Origin: Nitrosospira sp.
Lineage (GTDB): Bacteria > Pseudomonadota > Gammaproteobacteria > Burkholderiales > Nitrosomonadaceae
DNA length: 64,000 bases
Direction: 5' to 3'
Assembly (NCBI GenBank): GCA_013821425.1
Contig: JACDGV010000002.1
Location: 62,001 to 126,000 of the forward strand
Positions 27,276-36,070 of the stretch are shown piece by piece; positions within the stretch are counted from its first letter, which is position 1, and every line of letters begins with the position of its first letter. The notes below the pieces were generated by a model. The model was given only the letters and a program-made list of their open reading frames with translations. It was not told the DNA's origin and made no database searches. A program made the position numbers and the translations under genes.

Positions 27276-27293
27276 CATGCCAGGGCTGGCATG
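27276..27293 (+). promoter_or_regulatory. Palindrome after flgL
   Basis: CATGCCAG (27276-27283) and CTGGCATG (27286-27293) form an almost perfect 18-base palindrome. No T-run follows, so it is a possible binding site or a rho-type stem, in the 177-base space before the EAL/HDOD gene. Confidence 0.35.
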
Positions 27294-27392
27294 TAGCCAT
27301 TTTACGGGTAATGCAAAGTAGATGTCTGATCCGGATTATTTAAACTTATCTCCCTCGGCGTCTGCTCCATCCTGGACCCGGCTTGCGATCAG

Positions 27393-28697
27393 ATGGACGA
27401 ATCGAGAGCCGGCATGATGCTCGATTCTACCCAACATTTTTCTTTTGTTCCTCAGGTAAAGGAGTTTTTCCTCGCACGTCAGCCCATTCTGGACCGACGC
27501 CAGAGTCTCGTTGCCTATGAATTATTGTTCCGCCGGGTAGTGGCTGGGCGAATGAACGACCTCGACGAGATAAGTGGGGCCGCCTCCATCATCGCGCACA
27601 CGTCGGAACTCGGCATTGACAATGTGATTGGCAATGCTCTGGGTTTCTTTAACGTTGACTCCTCCGCATTGATGTCCGGCCTGATCCATTTCCTGCCATC
27701 CAAGAGGGTTGTGCTCGAGATTCCTCAAACAGCAAAGATAACTTCCCAGTTTGTGCGGTGCGTGCGGGAAATGGTGGACGCCGGATACAGGTTTGCCCTG
27801 GACGACGTGATTACATTTTCAGAATACATACAGCCATTGCTGCCAATGGTCGAATTCGTCAAAATCGATACATCGGTCATGACTCGGGCCGACCTGGTTA
27901 TCCTGGCGGATCAATTCAGGCACGTCAACAAATCGCTGGTAGCGGAAAAAGTGGAGACGACCGAACAGTTCCAAAATTGTCTTGAACTGGGATTCGATTT
28001 CTATCAGGGTTATTATTTCGCCAAGCCTGTTATTCTGTCCGGTAAAAAACTTACCACGTCACAGACGGCAATCCTGCAATTGATGACATTGATTACGCAG
28101 GACGCGGATAACGCGCAAATCGAACACCGGATTAAAAAAGAGCCATCGCTCTTTCTGTCCCTGCTGAGGTTGGTCAATACGGCGGGAATGGGTGTTGTGA
28201 AGAGTATCGACTCAATAAGGGGAGCCTTGATGGTGCTCGGCCGCCGCCAATTGCGGCAATGGCTGCAAATCCAGCTTTACACCGGACCTCATACAAATGC
28301 AAATCCCGCGTCGCCGCTTCTGTTGCTGGCAACAACGCGTGGCAAACTTCTTGAACTCATCGCGCGAAAACTCAATCCTGCCAATAAAAGCATTGCTGAT
28401 ACGGCCTTTACCGTCGGCATCATGTCGCTAGTGGATGTCTTGCTGGGACAGAACATGAAAAAAATCCTGGAACAAATTATTCTGGGCAAGGATGCCAATG
28501 ATGCGTTATTGTATCGCACCGGGTTTTATGGGGATTTATTAAAACTTGCCGAGTATGTTGAAAAACCGGGCGAGGCCGGACGGCTACTCGCACCCCTGCT
28601 TCTCAAATTGAAATTGCCGGTTGAAGAACTTTATCCGCTACAATTGGAAGCATTCGAGTGGAGCAATAACTTGTCGGCTTTTGTGGATGAGCGGTAA
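27393..28697 (+). CDS. EAL/HDOD signalling protein
   Basis: A 434-residue cytoplasmic protein with an N-terminal EAL-like domain (about 25-215) and a C-terminal HDOD domain (about 225-420), the YuxH/CdgJ architecture. EAL-type landmarks are reduced: FFLARQPILDRRQSLVAYELLFR, then FALDDVI and VAEKVETTEQF stand where active enzymes have EALLR, DDFGTG and EGVET. The full metal site is not visible, so cyclic-di-GMP hydrolysis is doubtful and a binding or protein-interaction role is likelier. HDOD: LFLSLLRLVNTAGMG, SIRGALMVLGRRQLRQWL. CdgJ-type proteins affect motility, which fits the position behind flgL. ATG 27393 has only a weak ribosome site. Confidence 0.85.
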   Translation: MDESRAGMMLDSTQHFSFVPQVKEFFLARQPILDRRQSLVAYELLFRRVVAGRMNDLDEISGAASIIAHTSELGIDNVIGNALGFFNVDSSALMSGLIHFLPSKRVVLEIPQTAKITSQFVRCVREMVDAGYRFALDDVITFSEYIQPLLPMVEFVKIDTSVMTRADLVILADQFRHVNKSLVAEKVETTEQFQNCLELGFDFYQGYYFAKPVILSGKKLTTSQTAILQLMTLITQDADNAQIEHRIKKEPSLFLSLLRLVNTAGMGVVKSIDSIRGALMVLGRRQLRQWLQIQLYTGPHTNANPASPLLLLATTRGKLLELIARKLNPANKSIADTAFTVGIMSLVDVLLGQNMKKILEQIILGKDANDALLYRTGFYGDLLKLAEYVEKPGEAGRLLAPLLLKLKLPVEELYPLQLEAFEWSNNLSAFVDER

Positions 28698-28749
28698 TCT
28701 GGACTTCACTTCGGCATGAGCCTACCGCGCGCATTTTCCCGCTCTAGGG

Positions 28750-28755
28750 TTATAA
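28750..28755 (+). promoter_or_regulatory. Possible -10 box of the thioredoxin gene
   Basis: A perfect TATAAT hexamer lies six bases before ATG 28762. No consensus -35 hexamer is at 16-18 bases upstream. If used, transcription would start at or next to the start codon. Confidence 0.4.
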
Positions 28756-28761
28756 TGCCGC

Positions 28762-29097
28762 ATGGACAATGTTTACTCGGCAAGAGAGCCGGGAAGGGCT
28801 GAGATCGATTCACTGGAAGGACCTGCGGTTGTCGAGTTTGGGGCTACCTGGTGCGGATACTGCCGGGTTGCGCAACCCCTTATTGCGTCTGCATTTTCCG
28901 GCTTCCCCCTTGTTCGTCACATCAAGATTGAGGACGGGAAGGCACGGCGTCTTGGCCGCTCTTTTGGAGTGAAGCTCTGGCCGACGCTGATCTTTCTTAA
29001 TCACGGCAAGGAAGTTACCCGTCTCGTTCGCCCTACTGATGCTGGCGCCATCAACAGCGCCTTGGGCAGTATCACTGGCCCATGTAATGCACCATGA
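28762..29097 (+). CDS. Thioredoxin-family protein
   Basis: A 111-residue cytoplasmic thioredoxin-fold protein without signal peptide. The active site is FGATWCGYCRVAQPLI with C31-G32-Y33-C34, in place of the classic CGPC. The cis-proline region is KLWPTLIFLNHGKEV. CGYC suggests a redox potential different from TrxA. No ribosome site lies upstream. TATAAT at 28750-28755 is only six bases before the ATG, so the message may be leaderless. It stands alone; it could reduce the OsmC or other stress proteins, but nothing here proves a partner. Confidence 0.85.
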   Translation: MDNVYSAREPGRAEIDSLEGPAVVEFGATWCGYCRVAQPLIASAFSGFPLVRHIKIEDGKARRLGRSFGVKLWPTLIFLNHGKEVTRLVRPTDAGAINSALGSITGPCNAP

Positions 29098-29369
29098 TCA
29101 TGATCCGGTTGGAACGGATGCTCAATCAGGACATGTCTTGCCCCGTCTAGCGGTAACCGGCAAGGACAACGGAATGCAACGCGTTTTTCCCACGCTTGTT
29201 CGGGTTTGGGGCGAGATTCTCCGCTCGGTGAATTTATCATCATACCTCCCGGCGCTCCTATCCGGGTGGAAATCACCGCGTCCATGACGATGACGCTGTT
29301 CTTGACGAAGGATGGATGTTTTATTAAAAACTAACTATCATTTTTCTTAATTTGCTTGTGGAGGTTGAA

Positions 29370-29570
29370 ATGAAAGCTGATTATAAGGGTTATCGTATTA
29401 GTACCTGGCCAGAGCAGGACAACGTCACCGGTCTTTGGAATGGCCGGTACAGGATTCTTGATGATAAAGAAATTGTTGCTTATGAAAGCTTCGCCGAACC
29501 TGTACACGACGAAAATGAGGCGCATGAGGCTGCTAACGTAGAAGCCCGAGCATGGATCGACAAGCAATAG
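29370..29570 (+). CDS. Hypothetical 66-residue protein
   Basis: A small acidic soluble protein starting at ATG 29370 behind GTGGAGGTTGAA; the frame extends 18 bases upstream but the ribosome site decides the start. It reads MKADYKGYRISTWPEQDN then GRYRILDDKEIVAYESFAEP and ends in a helix EAHEAANVEARAWIDKQ. I do not know a function; similar short proteins with a YKGY..ST pattern occur in betaproteobacteria as uncharacterised families. TTGACG at 29303 with an A/T-rich stretch about 17 bases on may be its promoter. Confidence 0.7.
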   Translation: MKADYKGYRISTWPEQDNVTGLWNGRYRILDDKEIVAYESFAEPVHDENEAHEAANVEARAWIDKQ

Positions 29571-29599
29571 TGAAATTTGTCCCCGGGAGAGAGGGGACA

Positions 29600-30225
29600 T
29601 TGCTGCATGGGACTAATGATTGTCCAGGCGGGTGTCAGCAACAAATAGAATTGTCCGGTTTTGCAGCAAATGAATTGTCCGCTTTTTACGGTGGTCGGGA
29701 AGCGCGTTGTTTTTCATGCTTCCTCCACCGGCGGCTGTTGCGGCGGACTTACGCAACAGTCTTTATTTCTGGTTGGAGCAATTGCCCCTGGTCGTCATAC
29801 TCGGCCAGCTTGCGTGGCCTGTGCAGGGTCGCAAGATTACCATTGTATAGCGCAGTACCGATACCTTTACCTTGGTTTCCCACAGAGTGGCAGCGATAGC
29901 GATCCGCTGTAATCTGCAGTTTCATTCCTTACGCAGTTATCGTTGCCGACTGCGCGCTCAAAGCGTTCGCACAGGATGTTGTCAAACTCGCCACCAATTC
30001 AGTCGACGAAGGCGCTTCCTTCTTCCATGGAAGGTCTGTATGAATTGGGCATTGAATGCTGGCCGGTATGTCTTGTCCAGGTAATGGTTAGCTGCCGCCA
30101 TGGTGATCCCCGCCAACAGGAGTTCGCATGGCACCCGCTCCTGGTGGTGCGAAACATCCGCTCTGAGCGCCCTTGCGCCCCAGGCGAATAGGCCGCGATC
30201 ATCTCGATACCAGGCGCGCCGCACC
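29600..30225 (-). mobile_element. Decayed ISNCY-family element
   Basis: Approximate extent of the element that carried the transposase remnant, including the repeated GGACAATTC motifs at its left side. Boundaries are estimates because neither terminal inverted repeat pair nor target duplication could be matched. Nothing else is coded in this 720-base gap between the small protein and the SulP transporter. Confidence 0.5.
29749..30202 (-). pseudogene. ISNCY-type transposase remnant
   Basis: On the minus strand, in three frames, the C-terminal third of an ISNCY/IS1202-like DDE transposase can be read: YSPGAQGRSERMFRT, then (shifted) ITMAAANHYLDKTYRPAFNA, then MEEGSAFVD, then FDNILCERFERAVGNDNCV and finally LATLHRPRKLAEYDDQGQLL before TAA. 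At least two frameshifts and an in-frame stop break it, and the N-terminal two thirds with the first catalytic Asp residues are missing. Downstream on the same strand lie GCGGACAATTC and CCGGACAATTC (about 29645-29685), which look like the internal repeats of an element end. No intact right end is visible. Confidence 0.7.
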
Positions 30226-30288
30226 TCCTATGGTGAATATTGCATAAGCCGAGGAAAAATTTTAGCTGGTTGATGGAGAAAATGTTTT

Positions 30289-31641
30289 ATGGCTGATAAC
30301 CGAGAGCCCCCCGCATCTTCGGATGATCACCCAAACGATGGGCACCACCCCTTGACCGCGCCTTTAGGGCGCGCAGCATTTCAGGGCAAATACCTTTTTC
30401 GCGATGTCCAGGCCGGTATCATAACCGGCGCGATGGCGGTGCCCCTTACCGTTGGTATTGCGATGATGTCGCATTACCCCATCAAGGTTGGATTGGCTAC
30501 AGTTGCTTTCGCCAGTTTTATCGGGTGGATCAATGCCTGGTTCAGGCCCGGCAACTATATAGGCGCCCCCGGGATCGCGGCAGGTCTGGCACCGGTGCTG
30601 GCAATGGGGGTGGCCGCTTTCGGCATCGAAAACATGGCGTTCGTGATTTTCCTTGTTTCCGCCATGCAAGCGTTGATATGGAAGTTTAACTGGCAGAAAT
30701 ATATCTTGATGGCCGTGCCGGGCTACCTGGTGGAAGGGTTGCTGGCGGGAGTAGGCTTGAAGATCGCCTTGAAGTTCCTGGAATTTACTTATGAACTTCC
30801 CCTGGCGCAGGAATCGCCGGATACGTTCTGGAATGGCGCCCGCATACAGATGTGCCTGATATCCCTGGCCGGTTTTGCAATGTTTGTGTACCTATTCTCC
30901 AAATTCAAGGATACGCAACCGGCCATTCCCTACTTTGCGCTAATCATCGCAGGCGCAATGTTGGCCCAGTTTGTCCCTGTGCCGATGCTGCACGTGGAAG
31001 ACGTGGATATCAGGGTTGCGCTCCCCGTACCGCATTTTGACTCCGCACTGATGTGGGCATATGTGATTGGCTTCGCAGCAATGCTAGCCTTAATTGACGT
31101 AATTGAACAAGTGATGAGTAATGCCGCCATCGAGAAAATAGATCCACTGAAACGAAAATGCAACAGCAATAACAGTCTGCTGGCCATCTGGATTGCCAAT
31201 ATGGGTTCCAGTTTCTTCGGCGGCATGACCAACCTGGACGGTCTGGCAAAGAGCACCACCAACAAACTGGCAGGCGCAATGACCAAGTTTTCCGTCCTGG
31301 TTCTAGGTATCGTGATTGTTTTCTTTCTGATCTATTCGCAATTTCTGGAATACCTGCCGAAGTTTGCGCTGGCGGCAATGATGATATTTTCGGGCTGGAA
31401 GATGATTCTAGGGCTGGTGCATGTTTCCGACGACGGCCCCTACGCGCTGATGCTTGCTACGATATGCGGAGCTCTGGTCTTTAAAGTGGGAATTTTCGAG
31501 GGCCTGCTGATCGCAATGGCGATACACGGCCTCGTTCACTATATGGTTTATCACAATGCCGATAAATTACCGAACAAGGCGATTATAAGGAAATATCTCG
31601 AAAAGTTTTCTTCCCATGGAGGGGCTGGAGGTCCGGACTAA
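30289..31641 (+). CDS. SulP/SLC26-type anion transporter without STAS domain
   Basis: A 450-residue membrane protein with ten or more hydrophobic segments from about residue 40 to 430. It has SulP-type features (FRDVQAGIITGAMAVPLTVGIAM, GAPGIAAGLAPVLAMGV, NMGSSFFGGMTNLDGLAKST) but ends just after the last membrane segment, without the C-terminal STAS domain of most SulP proteins. The family moves sulfate, bicarbonate or other anions; the substrate here is unknown. In an autotroph, bicarbonate uptake would be attractive but is speculation. Start ATG 30289 lacks a strong ribosome site. It is followed by a DUF1264 gene on the same strand. Confidence 0.78.
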   Translation: MADNREPPASSDDHPNDGHHPLTAPLGRAAFQGKYLFRDVQAGIITGAMAVPLTVGIAMMSHYPIKVGLATVAFASFIGWINAWFRPGNYIGAPGIAAGLAPVLAMGVAAFGIENMAFVIFLVSAMQALIWKFNWQKYILMAVPGYLVEGLLAGVGLKIALKFLEFTYELPLAQESPDTFWNGARIQMCLISLAGFAMFVYLFSKFKDTQPAIPYFALIIAGAMLAQFVPVPMLHVEDVDIRVALPVPHFDSALMWAYVIGFAAMLALIDVIEQVMSNAAIEKIDPLKRKCNSNNSLLAIWIANMGSSFFGGMTNLDGLAKSTTNKLAGAMTKFSVLVLGIVIVFFLIYSQFLEYLPKFALAAMMIFSGWKMILGLVHVSDDGPYALMLATICGALVFKVGIFEGLLIAMAIHGLVHYMVYHNADKLPNKAIIRKYLEKFSSHGGAGGPD

Positions 31642-31743
31642 CACCGCTGGATTTTACCCATGTGCGTTATCGTACGGATACAGCGCGGCAGTATCCGTAA
31701 GGTAGGTTCTTCATAAGCTGGACGATTGAGATGGAGGACTGAT

Positions 31744-32547
31744 GTGAAGAGGCTTGGAAATTTTCTCCCTGCATTGTTTGCCGCGCTGCTTACAGGTACG
31801 TTGGCTGGCATGGCCCCTGAAGCTACTGCGCAGCAGCCTGGGGAACAGGGCGTTTCCCCGGCTGGCGAGGCAAAGACACCCAAGACCAAGATGCTGGAGC
31901 TGGGCGCCAAACTGCTCCAGAGCGATTCTCCTTTAAAGCCGTTCGACATATATCTGGTAGGTTTCCATCCGATGAAGGATTCGCCCGAAGATCAAATGGA
32001 GGCGCACCATTATTGTCATCAGGTCAATGAAGATTTCGCGCAGTGCGCCTTGTTCGATGGCAATACCGAGGAAGCCAACCTGAATGGCATTGAATACATA
32101 ATCTCCGAAAAACTTTTCGAAAGCTTGCCTGAAGAGGAGAAAAAATACTGGCATCCTCATAACGGTGAAATACTTTCCGGGCAGCTCATCGCACCTAATA
32201 TCCCTGATATCGCAGAAAAGTCATTGATGAAGGAGAAAATGAATAGCTATGGCAAGACATGGCACGTCTGGAATACGGGCCACGAAGGAAAGCCGGGAGA
32301 CAGATTGCCCTTGGGCGAGCCGATGCTCGGCTGGTCTTTCAACCGGGACGGCGAAGCGATACCCCGGCTGGTGGAAAAGCGGGACGAGAAACTGGATATA
32401 GACACCGCCGAGGTGCGCAAGGAACGCGCGGATCTACTCCAATACGCGCGGCCGCAATCCGGCGTCGATGACCTGAAAGGTAAATTTGTCCGCCCGACGC
32501 AGGACATTCCCGGGGTGGTCGACAAAACCAGCGCAAGAAAGGATTGA
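31744..32547 (+). CDS. Exported DUF1264 (OBAP-like) protein
   Basis: A 267-residue protein; I start at GTG 31744 behind TGGAGGACTGAT. The N-terminus has a signal peptide (FLPALFAALLTGTLAGMAPEATA). The mature part follows the DUF1264/oil-body-associated-protein pattern: PFDIYLVGFHPMKD, QMEAHHYCHQVNEDFAQC, NLNGIEYIISEKLFESLPEEE and YWHPHNGEILSGQLIAP, with conserved His and Cys residues that could bind metal. Function is unknown in bacteria. It is 100 bases after the SulP gene and converges on ktrB. Confidence 0.75.
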   Translation: MKRLGNFLPALFAALLTGTLAGMAPEATAQQPGEQGVSPAGEAKTPKTKMLELGAKLLQSDSPLKPFDIYLVGFHPMKDSPEDQMEAHHYCHQVNEDFAQCALFDGNTEEANLNGIEYIISEKLFESLPEEEKKYWHPHNGEILSGQLIAPNIPDIAEKSLMKEKMNSYGKTWHVWNTGHEGKPGDRLPLGEPMLGWSFNRDGEAIPRLVEKRDEKLDIDTAEVRKERADLLQYARPQSGVDDLKGKFVRPTQDIPGVVDKTSARKD

Positions 32548-32717
32548 GCCACCGGGCGCAGCGGCGCCGTCCCGGAGATATCAAGCCGACGAAAGAAAGG
32601 AGAATCGGACTTATGGCGTCAACCGGGTCCAGGGTTCCTTGAAGTTATACAGAGCTGAGGAAAACCTTTGCGCCCAAACCAGGGGGGTAGTTATTTAGTG
32701 TCCGTGGAATGTCTGCC

Positions 32718-34079
32718 TTACCCGATGCTTACGTGGCCTCGTGGGTACTGGATGCTTTGGCGATGCGTGTCAGCGAGAGTAAATGCGATCGTAAGGGGTC
32801 CCACGCGGCCAATGAGCATCATTACGACGATGAGGAACTGGCCTGTAGACGACAAGTCTGCTGTTACCCCCCGTGACAATCCGACTGTAGCGGCCGCGGA
32901 TACAGCTTCGAAGGCCAGATCGAGAAAATCTCCGCTTTCGGTTATATTTAACAGAAAGATGGCTGTGGTGACGGAAAGCAGCGAGATAACGATCATGGCC
33001 AGCGATTTACGGATGATTTCGGGGTGAATGCTGCGGCCAAATACTACCGGGCGCTCCTGTTTCTGCAGGAATGCCCAGGTCGCCAGCAATGCAACAATGA
33101 AGGTGGTAAGCTTTATGCCGCCAGCGGTGGAACCACTCCCGCCGCCAATGAACATCAGTCCCATGACGAAAAATGCGGTTGCAGGCAACAACGCTCCAGT
33201 ATCGAGCGTGTTAAAACCGGAACTGCGCGGTGCCACGGCGTGGAACCAGGACGCCCATAGCTTCGCGCCCCAGTCGGACAGCCCTGCCAGAGTGGCAGGA
33301 TTGCCGTATTCGAGGGCAAGAATTATGACTGTCGCAATTATGTTGATAACTACAGTGCCAATCAACATGAATTTCGTATGCAGCGAATAATGCCTGAAGT
33401 GTGTTTTGCCTATAATGTCGGCCACGACGACAAAGCCGATCCCTCCAAAAATGAATAATAGGGAAATAACAATATTGATCAGGGGACTGCCCACATACGA
33501 CATCAAGCTATCAGGCCTCAAAGCAAAGCCGGCGTTATTGAATGCCGAAACTGCATGGAAAAAACTGAAAAACAAGCCCTTACTCCAGCCCAGCTCCGGA
33601 ACCCACTGAAAGGCGAGAAGCACCGTGCCGAGTGATTCGAGGATCGCAGCGAATACGACCGCTGACAGCAGCAGGCGCCGCAGGTCGGCTTGACCGCTCT
33701 GATTGAAGGTTTCGCGCAGGGCCGCCCGATGCTTGATCGCCAACTGTCCTCTCATGATATGGATAACGAGGATGCCGAACGTCATTAATCCGAGACCGCC
33801 GCATTGCATCAGAAAAAGCAGTATCCACTGCCCAAGCAGCGTAAAGTGAGCGCCGGTATCGACAACCACCAGTCCGGTTATTGTCGACGCGGACACAGCC
33901 GTGAAGAGTGCCTGAGCCCATGAGGTGGGCTCATGGGTTGCCCCTGGCAGTTTTAACAGCAGGGTACCTATAAGGGATAATCCGACATAGGAGAGAGCCA
34001 GCCCCTGAGGAGGTGTCAGGCCAAGAACGTGCGCCTTTACCTTCTGGAACAATTGCGCCGGAGCAAGTGCTGCCATCAT
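32718..34079 (-). CDS. ktrB: Potassium uptake membrane subunit (KtrB/TrkH family)
   Basis: A 453-residue Trk/Ktr/HKT-type translocator. I start at ATG 34079, which overlaps the ktrA stop (ATGA), instead of the longer frame to 34121. Four pore-loop signatures with the selectivity-filter glycines are visible: STITGLVVVDTG, AFNNAGFAL, APRSSGFNTLDTG and AAATVGLSRGV. The gated intramembrane loop GGGSGSTAGGIKLTTF is also present. With KtrA it imports potassium, with sodium coupling in studied examples. The two genes form an operon ktrA-ktrB on the minus strand. Confidence 0.92.
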   Translation of the reverse strand: MMAALAPAQLFQKVKAHVLGLTPPQGLALSYVGLSLIGTLLLKLPGATHEPTSWAQALFTAVSASTITGLVVVDTGAHFTLLGQWILLFLMQCGGLGLMTFGILVIHIMRGQLAIKHRAALRETFNQSGQADLRRLLLSAVVFAAILESLGTVLLAFQWVPELGWSKGLFFSFFHAVSAFNNAGFALRPDSLMSYVGSPLINIVISLLFIFGGIGFVVVADIIGKTHFRHYSLHTKFMLIGTVVINIIATVIILALEYGNPATLAGLSDWGAKLWASWFHAVAPRSSGFNTLDTGALLPATAFFVMGLMFIGGGSGSTAGGIKLTTFIVALLATWAFLQKQERPVVFGRSIHPEIIRKSLAMIVISLLSVTTAIFLLNITESGDFLDLAFEAVSAAATVGLSRGVTADLSSTGQFLIVVMMLIGRVGPLTIAFTLADTHRQSIQYPRGHVSIG

Positions 34080-34723
34080 AGATACTTGCTGATCTTGCGC
34101 AGATTGCGAAGCGTTCCCCATAACAGGATCTTATCGTTAAACTTGAACTCGTATTGCTCCGACGGCGTGATCACCTGATCAAGATGCTTGATCAGCACAC
34201 ACTGAAGGTCATTCTCGGCCAGATGCAGCGCATTGATATTTTGCCCCGCGAGCCGCTCCGACGCACGCACCTCGACGGCAAAATAATCATCCCCGAAGCT
34301 GATGTAATCCATTACCTCGGGATAGACCATGCCACGCGCAAGTCTCAGCCCCATCTCATGCTCCGGGTGCACGATATGATCGGTGCCCAGTTTTTCGAGT
34401 ATCTTGTGGTGGTTGTGGTTGAACGCTTTTGCCCACACCTTGGGCTTGGGCATGCCCTTGACAATCAAGGTGGCGAGAATATTGGCCTCGATGTCTTCTC
34501 CAATGGCAATCACTACGCCGTCGCATTCGTGAACACCCAGGTCGCGCAAAACTTTCTCGTCCCGCGCATCAGCTATTACGGCCTGGGTAATCTTGTCGGC
34601 GATATCATTGACGAGATTGGGATTGACGTCGATGCCTATGACATCGTGGCCCAGGCGGGAAAGCTCAAGCGCAACGGTGGACCCGAAAATACCGAGTCCG
34701 ACAACAGTATAGGTATGTTTCAT
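34076..34723 (-). CDS. ktrA: Potassium uptake regulatory subunit (KtrA/TrkA)
   Basis: A 215-residue cytoplasmic RCK protein, the KtrA size (TrkA of E. coli is twice as long). The nucleotide-binding Rossmann motif is VVGLGIFGSTVALELSRLG with the acidic residue in GIDVN that selects NAD(H) or ATP/ADP. The RCK-N domain covers about 1-130 (CDGVVIAIGEDIEAN, VWAKAFNHNHHKILEKLG) and RCK-C about 135-215. It gates KtrB, encoded directly downstream. Confidence 0.92.
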   Translation of the reverse strand: MKHTYTVVGLGIFGSTVALELSRLGHDVIGIDVNPNLVNDIADKITQAVIADARDEKVLRDLGVHECDGVVIAIGEDIEANILATLIVKGMPKPKVWAKAFNHNHHKILEKLGTDHIVHPEHEMGLRLARGMVYPEVMDYISFGDDYFAVEVRASERLAGQNINALHLAENDLQCVLIKHLDQVITPSEQYEFKFNDKILLWGTLRNLRKISKYL

Positions 34724-34887
34724 GAAGAAGTTAAAACCATTACATTCTGTGCCGGTATGAAGGACAAGCAGCGAACGGGGAACCGCGCGTATTCCAAGAT
34801 GCTAAAGGACGTGAGGGAGGATAGGGCGAAATTTGAGCATTCTCCAGTTTCCAATTCAAATAGCCATTTTATCAGAAGGAGCAACTC

Positions 34888-35103
34888 TTGCCGTACTTGA
34901 TGCCGGAACACCCTGCCGGAACACCCGCTATCCATATGTTCGATTTCAAGTCAGCTGGGGTGGACATGGGTGAAATGCCGAACGCATCGTACTCCGCAGG
35001 CTCCGCCTGTTACTTTAATGGACTAGAAACTTTACGTCGGAGCAGCCTCGTGTCCCCCATGGTATCTCAAGGCAACGTGTCGGGGGAGAGTGTTAAGCTT
35101 TAA
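34888..35103 (+). CDS. Possible small protein upstream of Usp gene
   Basis: A 71-residue frame starting at TTG 34888 behind AGAAGGAGCAACTC. It reads PYLMPEHPAGTPAIHMFDF, then GVDMGEMPNASYSAG, with no recognised domain. A direct repeat CCGGAACACC occurs twice near its start. The ribosome site is good but the TTG start and lack of family make it doubtful; it may be leader sequence for the Usp gene 20 bases on. The rest of the 34724-35123 gap shows nothing. Confidence 0.3.
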   Translation: MPYLMPEHPAGTPAIHMFDFKSAGVDMGEMPNASYSAGSACYFNGLETLRRSSLVSPMVSQGNVSGESVKL

Positions 35104-35123
35104 AAACTCTATGGAGCAGCGGT

Positions 35124-36008
35124 ATGCCAAACACCAAGACCATTCTTGTCGGGACTGATTTTTCCAAATTCTCCCGTCGTGCGGAAAGAAGCGCAGGTAT
35201 GTTGGGCGCTATCCTCAGCTGTGATTCGATCGAGTTATTGACTGTAAAGGAAGCGGGACTGCCTGACGCGCTTGCGGTTCTTCGCAAGAGTACTCCGGCA
35301 GTAGCCGAGGCGGTTCTGGCCGATCGCACCTTGGGAGAGCTGCGGCTGACCTGCGGGCAGTTGGAGGACAACTATGGGATTCCTTGTACCAGTAGTGTCA
35401 AGTTTGGCCGGCCGGAGCAAGAGATCGTTGCCAGAGCGGAGGAATTGTCTGCGACGCTAACGGTTATCGGTGCTCATGGGGGCAATTTATTGATCGACCT
35501 ATTTCTCGGCAATACTGCCGATAAAGTTGCACGCATGAGTAAAACGCCCGTGCTGCTGGTCAGGAATGAAGCCGCGCAACCCTATCGCCAGGTCCTGATC
35601 CCAGTCGATTTTTCCTAAAGCTCAAGGTGCGCCGCCGTCACGGCGCTTGAGATTGCGTCTGATGCGAATGTGAATTTTTTACACGTTTTTGATGTAATTC
35701 TGGAGGAACAAATGCGATCCGCCAGCATTGCTGAGGAGGTCCTCCACGATTATCAGGTTAAAGCGGGCGAAGAAGCACGGCGCGATTTGAACCAGTTCAT
35801 CGCGAACCTCCATGCTGATCGTCGCCCAGTTTCCCGCACGGTGGTTTTTGGTCATCCGGGGCATGTGATATGCGACCATGCTAAATCAATCAAGCCGGAC
35901 CTCATTGTCCTCGGAAAGCACGGAAAATCACGTTTCGAGGAGTTGTTGTTGGGAAGTGTCTCCCGATATGTCATCGAGCAATCCCTTTGCGATGTTCTCA
36001 TCACGTGA
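35124..36008 (+). pseudogene. Tandem universal stress protein split by a stop codon
   Basis: Two Usp domains in one frame: domain 1 at 35124-35580 (TILVGTDFSKFSRRAERSAG, TLTVIGAHGGNLLIDLFLGNTADKVARMSKTPVLLV as the ATP-binding GxHGxx region), and domain 2 starting VLIPVDFS, interrupted by TAA at 35616-35618, then continuing in the same frame with VTALEIASDANVNFLHVFD and DLIVLGKHGKSRFEELLLGSV to 36008. Without the stop it would be a 294-residue tandem UspA, a common form. Either it is a recent nonsense mutant, or the parts are made as a 164-residue protein and a separate fragment (next ATG 35712), or read-through occurs. The G-rich ATP loop is kept in both halves. Confidence 0.75.
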
Positions 36009-36070
36009 CGGCTCCCCCAGCTGGAGAGAAAAGCACGTAATAACAAGGCGGCAGTAGGGCGACCGCATCC

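Noticed and set aside
29552-29912. Plus-strand frames over the ISNCY remnant
   Set aside because: The minus strand carries recognisable transposase blocks in shifted frames; the plus frames are shadows.
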